A stretch of 45,649 nt of DNA from Synergistaceae bacterium (GTDB lineage: Bacteria > Synergistota > Synergistia > Synergistales > Aminobacteriaceae). The notes beneath the pieces are model-generated. The model saw nothing but the letters and a program-made list of their open reading frames with translations. It did not search any database and was not told the origin of the DNA. Positions 1-7,965 of this stretch are shown piece after piece (position 1 is the first letter of the stretch; each line of letters opens with the position of its first letter). The stretch covers positions 1-45,649 of the forward strand of contig JAFTBT010000042.1 in assembly GCA_017455085.1 (NCBI GenBank). Direction: 5' to 3'. A program made the position numbers and the translations under genes.

Positions 1-2183
1 ATATCCGTCAGCATGTCCTTCGTGATGATGTTCTCGTCTCTGGGTATAGGCTTCTCCGTCATGTAGACATCTCTCGGCGGCTCAGTCCCGAACGCTATCG
101 CCGCAAGCGTGTCCATCGCTAAGTTGATGAGCAGCAGCTGAATCACCGTCAGTATCACGTTCTCGCCAAACATCGGCCCGATAAAGCATATCGCCACAGC
201 AGACACGTTCACCGTCAGCTGGAACACCAAAAACTTCCGTATGCTCTTGAACATCGTACGCCCGTAAAGTATCGCCTTCGCTATCGACTTGAAGTTGTCA
301 TCCAGAATCGTGATGTCCCCAGCCTCTTTTGCTACTTCGGTACCGGAACCCATCGCAAACCCAACATCAGCCTTCTTCAGTGCAGGAGAGTCATTCACTC
401 CGTCACCGGTCATGCCAACAACAAGATTCAGCTCTTGCGCGATTTTTACCAGCCTGCTCTTGTCGGAAGGCAACGCTCTCGAAATCACACGCAGTCTCGG
501 CAGAATCGCCTTCAGTTCGTCGTCAGTCTTGGCCGCCATTTCCTGCGAGGTCATAGCAATTTCTTCGGGGCTGGTTATGAGTCCTGCTTCTTTTGCGATA
601 GCTGTTGCTGTCTCCTTCCTGTCTCCGGTAACCATAATCACCTGAATCCCTGCGTTGCGCACCTGACGTATTGCGTCTACAGCCTCTTTCCTGACGTTGT
701 CGCGTATGCTCAACACGCACACAAGCTCCATGCCTTCACCTCCGGAGTCCTTCGCGATAGCAAGCAGCCTCATTGCGCGTCCGGCCTGAGCGTTGATGTA
801 TGCGTCCAGAATCTTCACTGAGGGGATATTTACGCACTGAGGGATGATCTTTTCCGGAGCTCCCTTGATGTATTTCGTACCGTTGGCAAATTCTACGGTG
901 GAAGTCTTGTTGTCGGAGTTGAACGCCTCGAAATGCTTGATGTCCTTCTTGCGGGACTCGATTCTCTTCACGAGTTCGTCATGTCCCAAGAAAAACCCCA
1001 TCAATGCGCGGTCAGTGCTGTTGCCGCCTATCACTTGGCCGTCCCCTATGGATGCGCTGTTGTTCACTCCTGCACCGGCTATTATGTCGTCAAGTGCTGC
1101 TGCTGGCAGTTCGTCTATGCCCGTGTATATCGTAGCATCCGGAGCAGCTATCTCTGCGATCGTGAGTCTACCTTCGGTGATTGTGCCGGTCTTGTCGCTG
1201 AAAAGTATATTGAGGCTTCCGGCGGTCTCTAGTCCGTTGAGCTTGCGCACTAAAACGTTATCGCCTGCCATCTGCATTGACTGGAAAGACATCAGCATTG
1301 ACGTGAGCATGGGCAGCCCTTCAGGTACAGCACACACCACTATCGTCACAGCTACGGTGATTGCGTCGACAATGAGCCTGATCCACGCGTAGCCATCCGG
1401 CGGGAGATTTCCGCTCACAAGTGTACGCAGGAGTATTCCCACGAAGATAGCTGTTGCTCCGGTGTAGCCGAACTTCGAGATCTGCTGTGCGAGTTTTCCG
1501 AGCTTGACCTGCAGGGGAGTTTCTCGTGAGGCCTCCTGAACTTCGAGGGCTAATTCACCAAACAGAGTCTTATCGCCTACAACGCTGACTTGCATGTAGC
1601 ATTCTCCGGAGACTACTACAGTTCCGCGATACACATAGTACTTATTGAGGAGGTCTTTAGTGTCGTAAGACTCGTTTTTGGGGTTGATGGTTTTCTCTGC
1701 TTCTTCAGTTTCGCCGTTGAGGGCTGACTGGTCGACCTTGATGCTGCCGTCGATGATTATGCCGTCTGCTGGGATTTTGTCGCCTGCCTGAAGAAATACG
1801 GTGTCTCCTGCTACGACTTCACTCACATGGATCTCGTGTATGCTGGAGTTTCGGATGACTTTTGTGGTTTCTCCGGCTTCCTGCTGGGACTTGAGGAGTG
1901 AGGCTTTCTGTTCCTGCTGGTACTCTGTGATTGATGAGACTCCGGAGGCGATGAGTACAGCTATCAGGATTCCGACGGGTTCGAACCATTCTGCGCGGCC
2001 AAGAAAGAAAAGTACTACCTGAATGGCGAGGGCGCATAACAGAATGATAATCATGGGGTCCTTGAGGCTGTCGAGGAATTTTGTGAGCAGGGGATCGCGT
2101 GGGAGTTCAGTGAGGGCATTAGAGCCGAATTTTTGGCGGCTTTCCTGAACTTGTGAGTCAGTTAGGCCAGTGTGTTCGAGCAT
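1..2183 (-). CDS. Calcium-type P-type ATPase, C-terminus outside the window
   Basis: Membrane cation pump that couples ATP hydrolysis to cation (probably Ca2+) export. About 727 codons are visible; the 3' end lies beyond position 1. The phosphorylation motif DKTGT has its Asp at about residue 330, preceded by the M4 motif VPEGLP, and followed by the hinge motif TGDGVNDSPALKKADVG. The last visible part holds NLAMDTLAA and GTEPP, the M6 ion-site region as in PMCA/SERCA-type pumps. The N-terminus (MLEHTGLTDSQVQES) is a short cation-ATPase N domain and no heavy-metal-binding CXXC domain is seen, which argues against copper or zinc pumps. Start ATG at 2183 follows a purine-rich AGGAGG site. No partner gene is adjacent. 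Family certain; ion specificity inferred from the M4/M6 motifs. Confidence 0.9.
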   Translation of the reverse strand, partial: MLEHTGLTDSQVQESRQKFGSNALTELPRDPLLTKFLDSLKDPMIIILLCALAIQVVLFFLGRAEWFEPVGILIAVLIASGVSSITEYQQEQKASLLKSQQEAGETTKVIRNSSIHEIHVSEVVAGDTVFLQAGDKIPADGIIIDGSIKVDQSALNGETEEAEKTINPKNESYDTKDLLNKYYVYRGTVVVSGECYMQVSVVGDKTLFGELALEVQEASRETPLQVKLGKLAQQISKFGYTGATAIFVGILLRTLVSGNLPPDGYAWIRLIVDAITVAVTIVVCAVPEGLPMLTSMLMSFQSMQMAGDNVLVRKLNGLETAGSLNILFSDKTGTITEGRLTIAEIAAPDATIYTGIDELPAAALDDIIAGAGVNNSASIGDGQVIGGNSTDRALMGFFLGHDELVKRIESRKKDIKHFEAFNSDNKTSTVEFANGTKYIKGAPEKIIPQCVNIPSVKILDAYINAQAGRAMRLLAIAKDSGGEGMELVCVLSIRDNVRKEAVDAIRQVRNAGIQVIMVTGDRKETATAIAKEAGLITSPEEIAMTSQEMAAKTDDELKAILPRLRVISRALPSDKSRLVKIAQELNLVVGMTGDGVNDSPALKKADVGFAMGSGTEVAKEAGDITILDDNFKSIAKAILYGRTMFKSIRKFLVFQLTVNVSAVAICFIGPMFGENVILTVIQLLLINLAMDTLAAIAFGTEPPRDVYMTEKPIPRDENIITKDMLTD

Positions 2184-2267
2184 GAGTATAAATCCTCCTA
2201 TGGTGTGAAAAATTTGTGAGATGGGAAAATTATAGCCTGTTGGTACGTAAACTCAAAACGTGGGGAG

Positions 2268-3536
2268 TTATTCTGTGATGAGTGAAGCTATCCAGTTGAG
2301 CCAGCTGCGGAGAGTGCCTGCGCGCCGTGATAGTGTGTCTCCAGTGATGGGTTTTTGCAGAGCGGAGTGTGTGATGATTTCTGTGACGTCCCTGATTTCC
2401 GGAAGGTGTCCAGTGCTGAAGTACAGGGTCATGGATTCGTGAAAGGCTATGTGCGACAGTATGAGTTCACAGAGTGCTAGCTGCCTGTTTTTCCAGTTCA
2501 TGGAGAGAATTTTTCTGCCTGAGGTGCTGAGTGAGTAGAGTGATTCGCTGTTCTTGACGATGAGGCCTAAATAGCGTCCGGCGTTGGCGTAATAGTCGGC
2601 CTGCCTCTCGTTGAAGGCGTATTGTTCGGTGATGTCCTGCTTGGTTAGGGGATTATCGCGCAACAGTTCGCAGAGGTTGATCACGCGTTCGAAAGTGTCT
2701 GCCTGAGGGAAGGGAATACCTGAAGGCTCGTCAATGACTCTGACGCTGCGGAGGAGGCTTTGAATGTCCTGTGAGGTTATGGCGGTGTCCTGAACTGAAT
2801 AATTTTTGTGCCTGATGAGGCGTATGGAGCTGTAGCTGTGTATATCGCTGAATGCGTATTCATAGAGGCTGAAGATATTATTTGAGTACACGAAGAATAC
2901 AGGACGGACGGGTTTAGTAATTCTGTTCTGCCAGACCCTGAAGGGGTAATAGAGCTGACGGATGATGAAGTCTGTGGAGATTTCGCGCTTGGCCTCGAAA
3001 AGTGCTAGACATGAGCGGCCTTCGTATGCAGCATCGATTTCGATTTGGGCATTGGAGACGCTGAGGGAATGCAGGGTGCCATGCTTTGTATTAGATATGG
3101 AGAAGTCAAAAGCTCCTGTACCCATTCTGCCAGACACTGTAGGAATGATAGAGTCGTCATCGAAAAAGTCCGCAATGATCCCTGCAGCAAATGCACAGCT
3201 CAAAGCTACTGCCTCACTGAAAATATTATTATAGTCGAGACTCTGGATATTCTCAGGAGGTGAGAAAGTTTCGAGCTGTCCGTTATCGGTTTCAAGCTGA
3301 TGATATGCGTCAAAATGCGATATGACATAATCTCCGCGAGTTACAGGCAGGATTGCAAGCTCATTCTTTGAGAACATAGCAGGTAGATTGATTTTGTGGT
3401 CGAACTTAGTCATGAGTCGGGGTTCCCTGTATTCCCTGATCTGATCCGCTGAAATCGTGAAGTATCCATTGCGCTCAACAGCAGATAGTATGTCATACTT
3501 GCTGAAAAGTTTTTCCCAAGCCTGATTGTTATTCAT
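2268..3536 (-). CDS. Probable type II restriction endonuclease partner of the Dam-like methylase
   Basis: A 422-residue protein encoded directly after a DNA adenine methylase and overlapping it by 8 bases, the usual arrangement of a type II restriction-modification pair. A PD-(D/E)XK-like nuclease core can be read: Asp168 in QIEIDAA followed by FEAK, with Glu181 and Lys183 about 13 residues later, then a helix rich in Tyr and Arg. The N-terminal 80 residues (YREPRLMTKFDH, then LPVTRGDYVI) look like a conserved leading domain, and the C-terminal third a winged-helix-like region. I cannot name the recognition site. No resemblance to DpnII/MboI was recognised. Restriction function is inferred from context and the catalytic-like motif, so it should be treated as likely and not proven. 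Confidence 0.72.
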   Translation of the reverse strand: MNNNQAWEKLFSKYDILSAVERNGYFTISADQIREYREPRLMTKFDHKINLPAMFSKNELAILPVTRGDYVISHFDAYHQLETDNGQLETFSPPENIQSLDYNNIFSEAVALSCAFAAGIIADFFDDDSIIPTVSGRMGTGAFDFSISNTKHGTLHSLSVSNAQIEIDAAYEGRSCLALFEAKREISTDFIIRQLYYPFRVWQNRITKPVRPVFFVYSNNIFSLYEYAFSDIHSYSSIRLIRHKNYSVQDTAITSQDIQSLLRSVRVIDEPSGIPFPQADTFERVINLCELLRDNPLTKQDITEQYAFNERQADYYANAGRYLGLIVKNSESLYSLSTSGRKILSMNWKNRQLALCELILSHIAFHESMTLYFSTGHLPEIRDVTEIITHSALQKPITGDTLSRRAGTLRSWLNWIASLITE

Positions 3537-4368
3537 AGTTCCTGATCACGACCTCCTCAACTTCTCCGCGCTTATACCCAACGGAATTTACTGCACGTTT
3601 TGCTTTCACTACAGTAATATTATATTCAGCGTATTGTTCCCTGATGAAATCCGTTGCCGAGTTTGACAGCATGAATCTTATACCTCTTCTGCTCAAGTCA
3701 TCGCAGCATTCACGAAGCCTTATCTGCTCTTTTCTGCTGAAGCCCCCGCGTGAGTAGCCGGTGAAACTTGCACTGTCTGAAACAGGGTCATACGGCGGAT
3801 CAAGATACACGAATGTACTTTTGCCAATTCTCCCTAGAACTTCAGCATAATCATCTGACGACAAATGAATATCTGCATGATTCAGGTAGTGACTGACCGC
3901 GCGGAGGACAGGCTCATTGATGATATTGGGATTCCTGTAGTATCCGAACGGTGAATTAAACTCTCCTGCATTGTTGACTCTGTACAGGCCGTTGAAACAT
4001 GTCTTATTCAGGAAAATTATTCTTGCTGCTTTCTGCACATCAGTACGTGAATTGTAGGTGAATTTGTCCCTGTCCCAGCTACGGACTTCATAAAACACTT
4101 CGGGCGTATTCTCAAACCCTGCAAGCTCCGCAATCAGTTCATCCACAGAGTCACGCACAACCCTGTACACATTCACCAGCTCAGCATTGATGTCGTTCAC
4201 GTACGCTCTATCCGGCTGAAGATGAAACAGCATTGCCCCTCCTCCCAAAAACGGCTCGCAGTATTCCCGAATGCCTCCCGCCGGCAAAAGCTCCTCCAGC
4301 GCACCCAAAAGCTGCCTTTTCCCGCCGACCCATTTCACAAACGGCATCACCAGCTTATTCCTGCTCAT
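3529..4368 (-). CDS. Dam-family DNA adenine-N6 methyltransferase
   Basis: Transfers a methyl group from S-adenosylmethionine to adenine in a specific DNA site, protecting it from the adjacent nuclease. Reads as a complete class-alpha enzyme of 279 residues, close to the family length of about 270-280. Motifs: KWVGGKRQL at residues 12-20, SAM-binding EPFLGGGAM at 38-46, NKTCFNGLYR near 121-130, catalytic DPPY at 190-193 and the SNSATDFI segment near the end. The ATG at 4368 lies inside uvrC (14-base overlap), and the stop overlaps the endonuclease start (ATGAATAA), so the three genes are probably translated as a coupled unit from the uvrC promoter. The family includes GATC and GATATC enzymes; the site cannot be fixed by eye. 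Confidence 0.93.
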   Translation of the reverse strand: MSRNKLVMPFVKWVGGKRQLLGALEELLPAGGIREYCEPFLGGGAMLFHLQPDRAYVNDINAELVNVYRVVRDSVDELIAELAGFENTPEVFYEVRSWDRDKFTYNSRTDVQKAARIIFLNKTCFNGLYRVNNAGEFNSPFGYYRNPNIINEPVLRAVSHYLNHADIHLSSDDYAEVLGRIGKSTFVYLDPPYDPVSDSASFTGYSRGGFSRKEQIRLRECCDDLSRRGIRFMLSNSATDFIREQYAEYNITVVKAKRAVNSVGYKRGEVEEVVIRNYE

Positions 4369-5809
4369 CCCTCAATCCCTCAACTATCTTCTCCGCAGTC
4401 TTCCTCCCAATTCCCGGCACACTCTCCAGCTCCTCCACACTCAGCTCCCGAATCCTCCTCACACTCCCAAACCTCACAAGCAGCTCCGTCGTCGTCTTCC
4501 TCCCGATCCCAGAAATATCCTCAAGCTGTGAATGCCTCACTCTCTTTTCCCGCGCGTTCCTGTTCGCCGTGATCGCATACCTATGTACCTCATCACGTAC
4601 CCTCTGCAAAAGCTGCAAAGCCGGATCATCCCGCCCCAACCTCAGCGGCTCACTCCTTCCCGGCAAATACAGTACCTCCTCACGTTCAGCCAGTGCCACC
4701 AGCGGAACACTATACCCCAGCTCACTCAACGCCCTCATCGCGTACTCAAGCTGACCCTTTCCTCCGTCAATCAGTGCCAATTGCGGAGCAGGTTCCTCAC
4801 TCTCCACCACATGCCTGTATCTCCGTTTCACTGTCTCATACATCGACTCGAAATCGTTAATCTCCCCTTCAGCCAGACTCCGAATCTTGAACCGCCTATA
4901 CAGATTTTTGCTCGGCCTGCCCTGCTCAAACACCACACAGCACCCGTACGTGTCCTGCCCATGCAGATGCGAGATGTCGAACCCGTCTATCCTCCACGGA
5001 ATCACCTCCAGCCCCAGAATCTTTTGCAGCCTGTTCAGCACATGCCACGTCTCATTGTCCAGATCCTCCTGCAACGCCGAAGATATTCGTTGACGCGTCA
5101 GCCTCCACACCGCACGTATCGTGTCACGGAATCTTGCCGCCCTCTCGAACTCCAGACTCTTGGCCGCCTCGTCCATACGCCTCCGAAGTCTCTCGACCAG
5201 TTCCGCAGATTTCCCCTCGAACAGCAGAATCACATCAGCCACTCTTTCACGATACTCCTGCTGACTGCACAGGGCTGCACATGCTCCCATCGACCGGCCA
5301 AGTGAATACTCCACGCAAGGCCTTCTCTCAGGATTGGGCTTGATGACTTGGTGGCAGACCCTCAACGGAAAATATCTCTCTGCCAGCCGCATAATGTTCC
5401 GTATGTTCCCAGCGTCTACGAACGGCCCAAGATACACGCACCCGTCATCGCGTTTGTGCCGAGTGATCTCGAGTCGCGGATAGGCTTCATCAGTGATGCG
5501 GATATATGGGTATTTGTCGCTCATCTTAAGCTCCACGTTGAAGAATGGCGAGTATTTCCGGATTAGCTTTGCTTCAACGATAAGGGCTTCTGCTTCGGTC
5601 TCTGTGCGTATGGTGGAAATGTCATCTATCAGCTCAACAAGTTTATTGAGTCTGGGTGACGCATGGCTGTGACGAAAATATGATGCTACCCTGCGCTTGA
5701 GCTTCTTTGCTTTCCCGACGTAGATAATTTTTCCGTCAATGTCCCTCATCAGGTACACGCCCGGCTTCTCCGGAAGAGTCTTAATGATTGCGGCTATCTT
5801 GTCCTTCAT
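4355..5809 (-). CDS. uvrC: UvrABC excinuclease subunit C, internally shortened
   Basis: Makes both incisions around bulky DNA lesions in nucleotide excision repair. The GIY-YIG nuclease is at residues about 14-92 (GVY at 17-19, YVG at 30-32, Arg39/40), the UVR motif that contacts UvrB at about 202-236, the RNase H-like nuclease from GFDISH (Asp278) through IDGGKGQ (Asp348) to DEVHRYA (His409), and a double helix-hairpin-helix at 427-478. At 484 residues it is about 110-120 shorter than typical UvrC (about 600): only about 40 residues separate the UVR motif from GFDISH, where E. coli has about 160. All recognised catalytic residues remain, so it is probably active. It heads an operon with the downstream methylase and nuclease. 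Confidence 0.95.
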   Translation of the reverse strand: MKDKIAAIIKTLPEKPGVYLMRDIDGKIIYVGKAKKLKRRVASYFRHSHASPRLNKLVELIDDISTIRTETEAEALIVEAKLIRKYSPFFNVELKMSDKYPYIRITDEAYPRLEITRHKRDDGCVYLGPFVDAGNIRNIMRLAERYFPLRVCHQVIKPNPERRPCVEYSLGRSMGACAALCSQQEYRERVADVILLFEGKSAELVERLRRRMDEAAKSLEFERAARFRDTIRAVWRLTRQRISSALQEDLDNETWHVLNRLQKILGLEVIPWRIDGFDISHLHGQDTYGCCVVFEQGRPSKNLYRRFKIRSLAEGEINDFESMYETVKRRYRHVVESEEPAPQLALIDGGKGQLEYAMRALSELGYSVPLVALAEREEVLYLPGRSEPLRLGRDDPALQLLQRVRDEVHRYAITANRNAREKRVRHSQLEDISGIGRKTTTELLVRFGSVRRIRELSVEELESVPGIGRKTAEKIVEGLRDEQE

Positions 5810-5882
5810 TGTGTGTATGTCCTTTCGTGAATGCGCGAATTATAGCAGAGAGTTATGGAGTATCTTCATGTTTTCGTGTTAT

Positions 5883-5993
5883 GGCGTTGAGAAAAGTTTA
5901 CCCGCATAACATACACTGTATGGCACTCTCGAAACTCACGCCGTATACATCACACACACGTATAGCACTCTCGAAACTTTACCCGTATAATTT
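5883..5993. repeat. Three imperfect ~40-bp repeats holding promoter-like -10 boxes
   Basis: Three diverged copies lie between uvrC and the TAXI gene. Their cores end in CCCGCATAAC (about 5900), GCCGTATACA (about 5940) and CCCGTATAAT (about 5982), spaced 39-42 bp. The last contains a perfect TATAAT at 5986-5991, 42 bases before the plus-strand start at 6033, so it is the probable promoter of that gene. The upstream copies look like degraded duplicates of the same promoter segment. No good -35 box was found. Confidence 0.6.
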
Positions 5994-6032
5994 CCCTATC
6001 CCAATACCAAAATTTACACAGGAGCGATTTTT

Positions 6033-7043
6033 ATGAAGAAATCATCACGGTTGTTACTAGTACTCCTGACGCTAATTCTTCTCATCTCCTACGCATATGC
6101 TCAGGAAAATTCACACTGGCCCTCACAGTTACGCTTCATGTCCGGCCCCTCCGGCGGCAACTGGTCGATTCTTGGGGACTCTCTGTGCTCTTTATGGTCC
6201 TCCTCAGAACTTCCACATGCCTCCAGCATTCAGGGGGCAGGTGTCTCCAACATCCTACACATCCACGCACGCAGGGGCGATCTCGGATTCTCAGTGACCT
6301 CATTGCTCGGAGCAGCCCTCAAAGGTGAATCGGACTTCAGCGGCAGAAAAATCACCAACGCCGTCATCATGGCCAATCTCTACACGCAATACACATACTT
6401 CGTCATGCGCAAGGACTTCGCACAAAAATACGCAGTCACCTCACTTGAGGACATCATCACGAAAAAATTACCCGTCAGGTTCGCAGCACTCAGACCCGGC
6501 ACAAGCTCCGAGTTCGTGGTGAAAGCACTCTTCGAGAAAGGTTACGGCCTCGACTACAGGAAAGCTCTTCAGGACTGGGGCGGAAGTGTGGAGTATGCTT
6601 CGTATGACGGCGGAGCGGACTTGCTTGCGGAGAATCATGCGGACTGTTTTGCGTTCTCTGTCGGGAAAATTGCACCCGCTGTGATGAACATTGAGGCCAG
6701 GACTGACGTGGTACTGCTCTCTGTCGGCCAAGATGCACTCGATAAACTTTCGGACGCATACGGGACTGTGACTCTGACGATCGAGCCGGGAATCTACAAT
6801 TCACTTCCTGAAGGAGCGGAGCCGGTGAAGACTGTGGGGGATTACACGTGCATAGTGATTCGCAAGGATCTTCCGGAGTCGCTGGTGTATGCCCTCAACA
6901 AAACGCTCTGGGAGCATAAAGCAGACTTGGCCGCGAACGTTCAGGACATCGCAGAACTTGAGGCAGCTAGTGCGATTCCGGAGAAGACCCCCGCACACAC
7001 AGGCAGCGTGAGATTCTGGAGGGAGATACTTTCAGGCAAGTAG
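6033..7043 (+). CDS. TAXI-family TRAP transporter solute-binding protein
   Basis: Exported binding protein expected to deliver a small organic acid or amino acid to a TRAP transporter membrane unit. A signal peptide occupies residues 1-23 (basic MKKSSR, hydrophobic core, cleavage near YAYA-QE). The mature part starts LRFMSGPSGGNWSILGDSL, the family hallmark (GGxxGGxW-like glycine loop), followed by QGAGVSNILHIHARRGDLGFS and the internal RPGTSSEF segment typical of TAXI proteins. Length 336 matches the family (about 320-340). Shine-Dalgarno AGGAGCG precedes the ATG by a few bases. No TRAP membrane gene (DctM/DctQ or 4TM-12TM fusion) is adjacent, so it is an orphan here; its permease must lie elsewhere if it has one. 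Confidence 0.88.
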   Translation: MKKSSRLLLVLLTLILLISYAYAQENSHWPSQLRFMSGPSGGNWSILGDSLCSLWSSSELPHASSIQGAGVSNILHIHARRGDLGFSVTSLLGAALKGESDFSGRKITNAVIMANLYTQYTYFVMRKDFAQKYAVTSLEDIITKKLPVRFAALRPGTSSEFVVKALFEKGYGLDYRKALQDWGGSVEYASYDGGADLLAENHADCFAFSVGKIAPAVMNIEARTDVVLLSVGQDALDKLSDAYGTVTLTIEPGIYNSLPEGAEPVKTVGDYTCIVIRKDLPESLVYALNKTLWEHKADLAANVQDIAELEAASAIPEKTPAHTGSVRFWREILSGK

Positions 7044-7045
7044 CA

Positions 7046-7091
7046 CAAAAATTCCGCAGGTCTGGAGTCCGCAACAACCTTCAGGCCTGCA
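7046..7091 (-). terminator. Rho-independent terminator of the CcdA-like gene
   Basis: On the minus strand GCAGGCCTG pairs with CAGACCTGC (one G-U pair) across a 17-base loop, followed by GGAATTTTTG. It lies just past the minus-strand stop at 7112 and just after the plus-strand stop at 7043, so it may also slow transcription from the TAXI gene. Confidence 0.65.
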
Positions 7092-7111
7092 AATCACTTC
7101 ACGTATTGCGC

Positions 7112-7819
7112 TCAAAACTGCACCTCACTCACGAGATACACCCCTCCGCAGATTAACGCTAACCCACAAATCACGTTCACTATATTCACCGCCCAATAGG
7201 TCAGGCTGTCACGATCACTCTCCAGAAACTCCGAGAATATCTGCGAAAACGTGCCTGCACACACCAGCACCAAACTATGCCCCAACGCGTAACACACCAC
7301 CAGCATCACCGGCGCAAACAGTCCTCTTGAGGCTTGGGACATCGCCAGAGACAGGACGGGACTCACGTACGCGATACTGCACGGGCCGACAGCGAGACCG
7401 GACACCAGCCCCAGCACTACAGCTCCCTTGAGGGATTGGGACTCTGTGCCTGTGCCGCCCCTGCCGAGCGAGAAGAACTTGACGTGAATTACTCCGAGCA
7501 GGTGCAAGCCCATTATGACGAATACAGCTGCGGTGATGAGAGTCAGGAAACGTTCATAGCCGCCGAGTAACATGCCTATACTCGACATGATGAAGCCTAT
7601 CAGCAGGAGATTCAGGACTATTCCCACACAGAACGCGCATGAAATCTTGAACGCCCTCCAGTGTGATGGAGAGTCTGAGTTTGCGACATAGCCGACCACT
7701 AACGGGATTATGCTTATTCCGCAGGGACTGAGCAGGACGCTTGCGATGCCCCATAAGTACGCGCCGAGATACTGCAATGCTCCGGATGAATACATTGTGT
7801 TGAAGATGCTGCTTATCAT
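7112..7819 (-). CDS. CcdA/DsbD-type transmembrane thiol-disulfide electron carrier
   Basis: Inner-membrane protein that passes reducing electrons from cytoplasmic thioredoxin to extracytoplasmic thiol proteins, as CcdA does in cytochrome c maturation. It has 235 residues with about six hydrophobic helices. Two conserved Cys positions are visible in matching Cys-Pro-type contexts: LLSPCGISIIPL near residue 32 and GLAVGPCSIAYVSPVL near residue 147, the redox pair of the family. No thioredoxin or cytochrome biogenesis gene is adjacent, so the partner is unknown. Its start (ATG 7819, Shine-Dalgarno GGGAGTG) overlaps the stop of a short upstream ORF that copies its first codons, suggesting translational coupling. 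Confidence 0.88.
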   Translation of the reverse strand: MISSIFNTMYSSGALQYLGAYLWGIASVLLSPCGISIIPLVVGYVANSDSPSHWRAFKISCAFCVGIVLNLLLIGFIMSSIGMLLGGYERFLTLITAAVFVIMGLHLLGVIHVKFFSLGRGGTGTESQSLKGAVVLGLVSGLAVGPCSIAYVSPVLSLAMSQASRGLFAPVMLVVCYALGHSLVLVCAGTFSQIFSEFLESDRDSLTYWAVNIVNVICGLALICGGVYLVSEVQF

Positions 7820-7900
7820 GATAAATCACTCCCGTAAAAAAATGCTGTGGAATACATGGCGTTGAAGATGCTGCTTTCCATTGATAACCACTCCCCATAA
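7788..7900. repeat. Tandem duplication of the CcdA-like gene start (~62-bp unit)
   Basis: Two copies of a block containing AATACAT..GTTGAAGATGCTGCTT..AT..TGATAA..CACTCCC.TAAAAA occur at about 7789-7840 and 7851-7902. They cover the first 11 codons, start codon and Shine-Dalgarno of the minus-strand gene. The copy nearer the promoter differs at several bases, so the duplication is not fresh. Confidence 0.8.
7816..7881 (-). CDS. 21-residue leader ORF, duplicate of the CcdA-like N-terminus
   Basis: The ORF starts ATG at 7881 after GGGGAGTGG and ends in TGA at 7816-7818, which overlaps the ATG of the CcdA-like gene (TCATGA). Its peptide begins MESSIFNAMYS, against MISSIFNTMYS for the real gene, so it is a tandem copy of the gene's first 11 codons plus its ribosome-binding site. 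After the shared part it reads through the spacer (TAFFYGSDLS). It could be a translated leader that couples initiation of the downstream gene, or only a duplication scar. Nothing shows the peptide itself has a function. Confidence 0.55.
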   Translation of the reverse strand: MESSIFNAMYSTAFFYGSDLS

Positions 7901-7934
7901 AAATAACCGTACCTGCAAATCCTACAAGTACGGC
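7898..7934 (-). terminator. Terminator after the FkbM gene, first of two near-identical copies
   Basis: Minus strand CCGTACTTG pairs with CAGGTACGG (one G-U) around a short loop and is followed by TTATTTTTA. It sits between the end of the FkbM pseudogene (7966) and the leader ORF. The same hairpin with the same flank (TATATACTTT..GCCGTACTTG) recurs at 9182-9218. Confidence 0.75.
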
Positions 7935-7965
7935 TGAAAGTATATATTATTCTGAGGTGAGTGAG

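Noticed and set aside
289..2037. Several open frames on the plus strand opposite the P-type ATPase
   Set aside because: They lie antisense to a strongly conserved gene and have no ribosome sites or recognisable domains.
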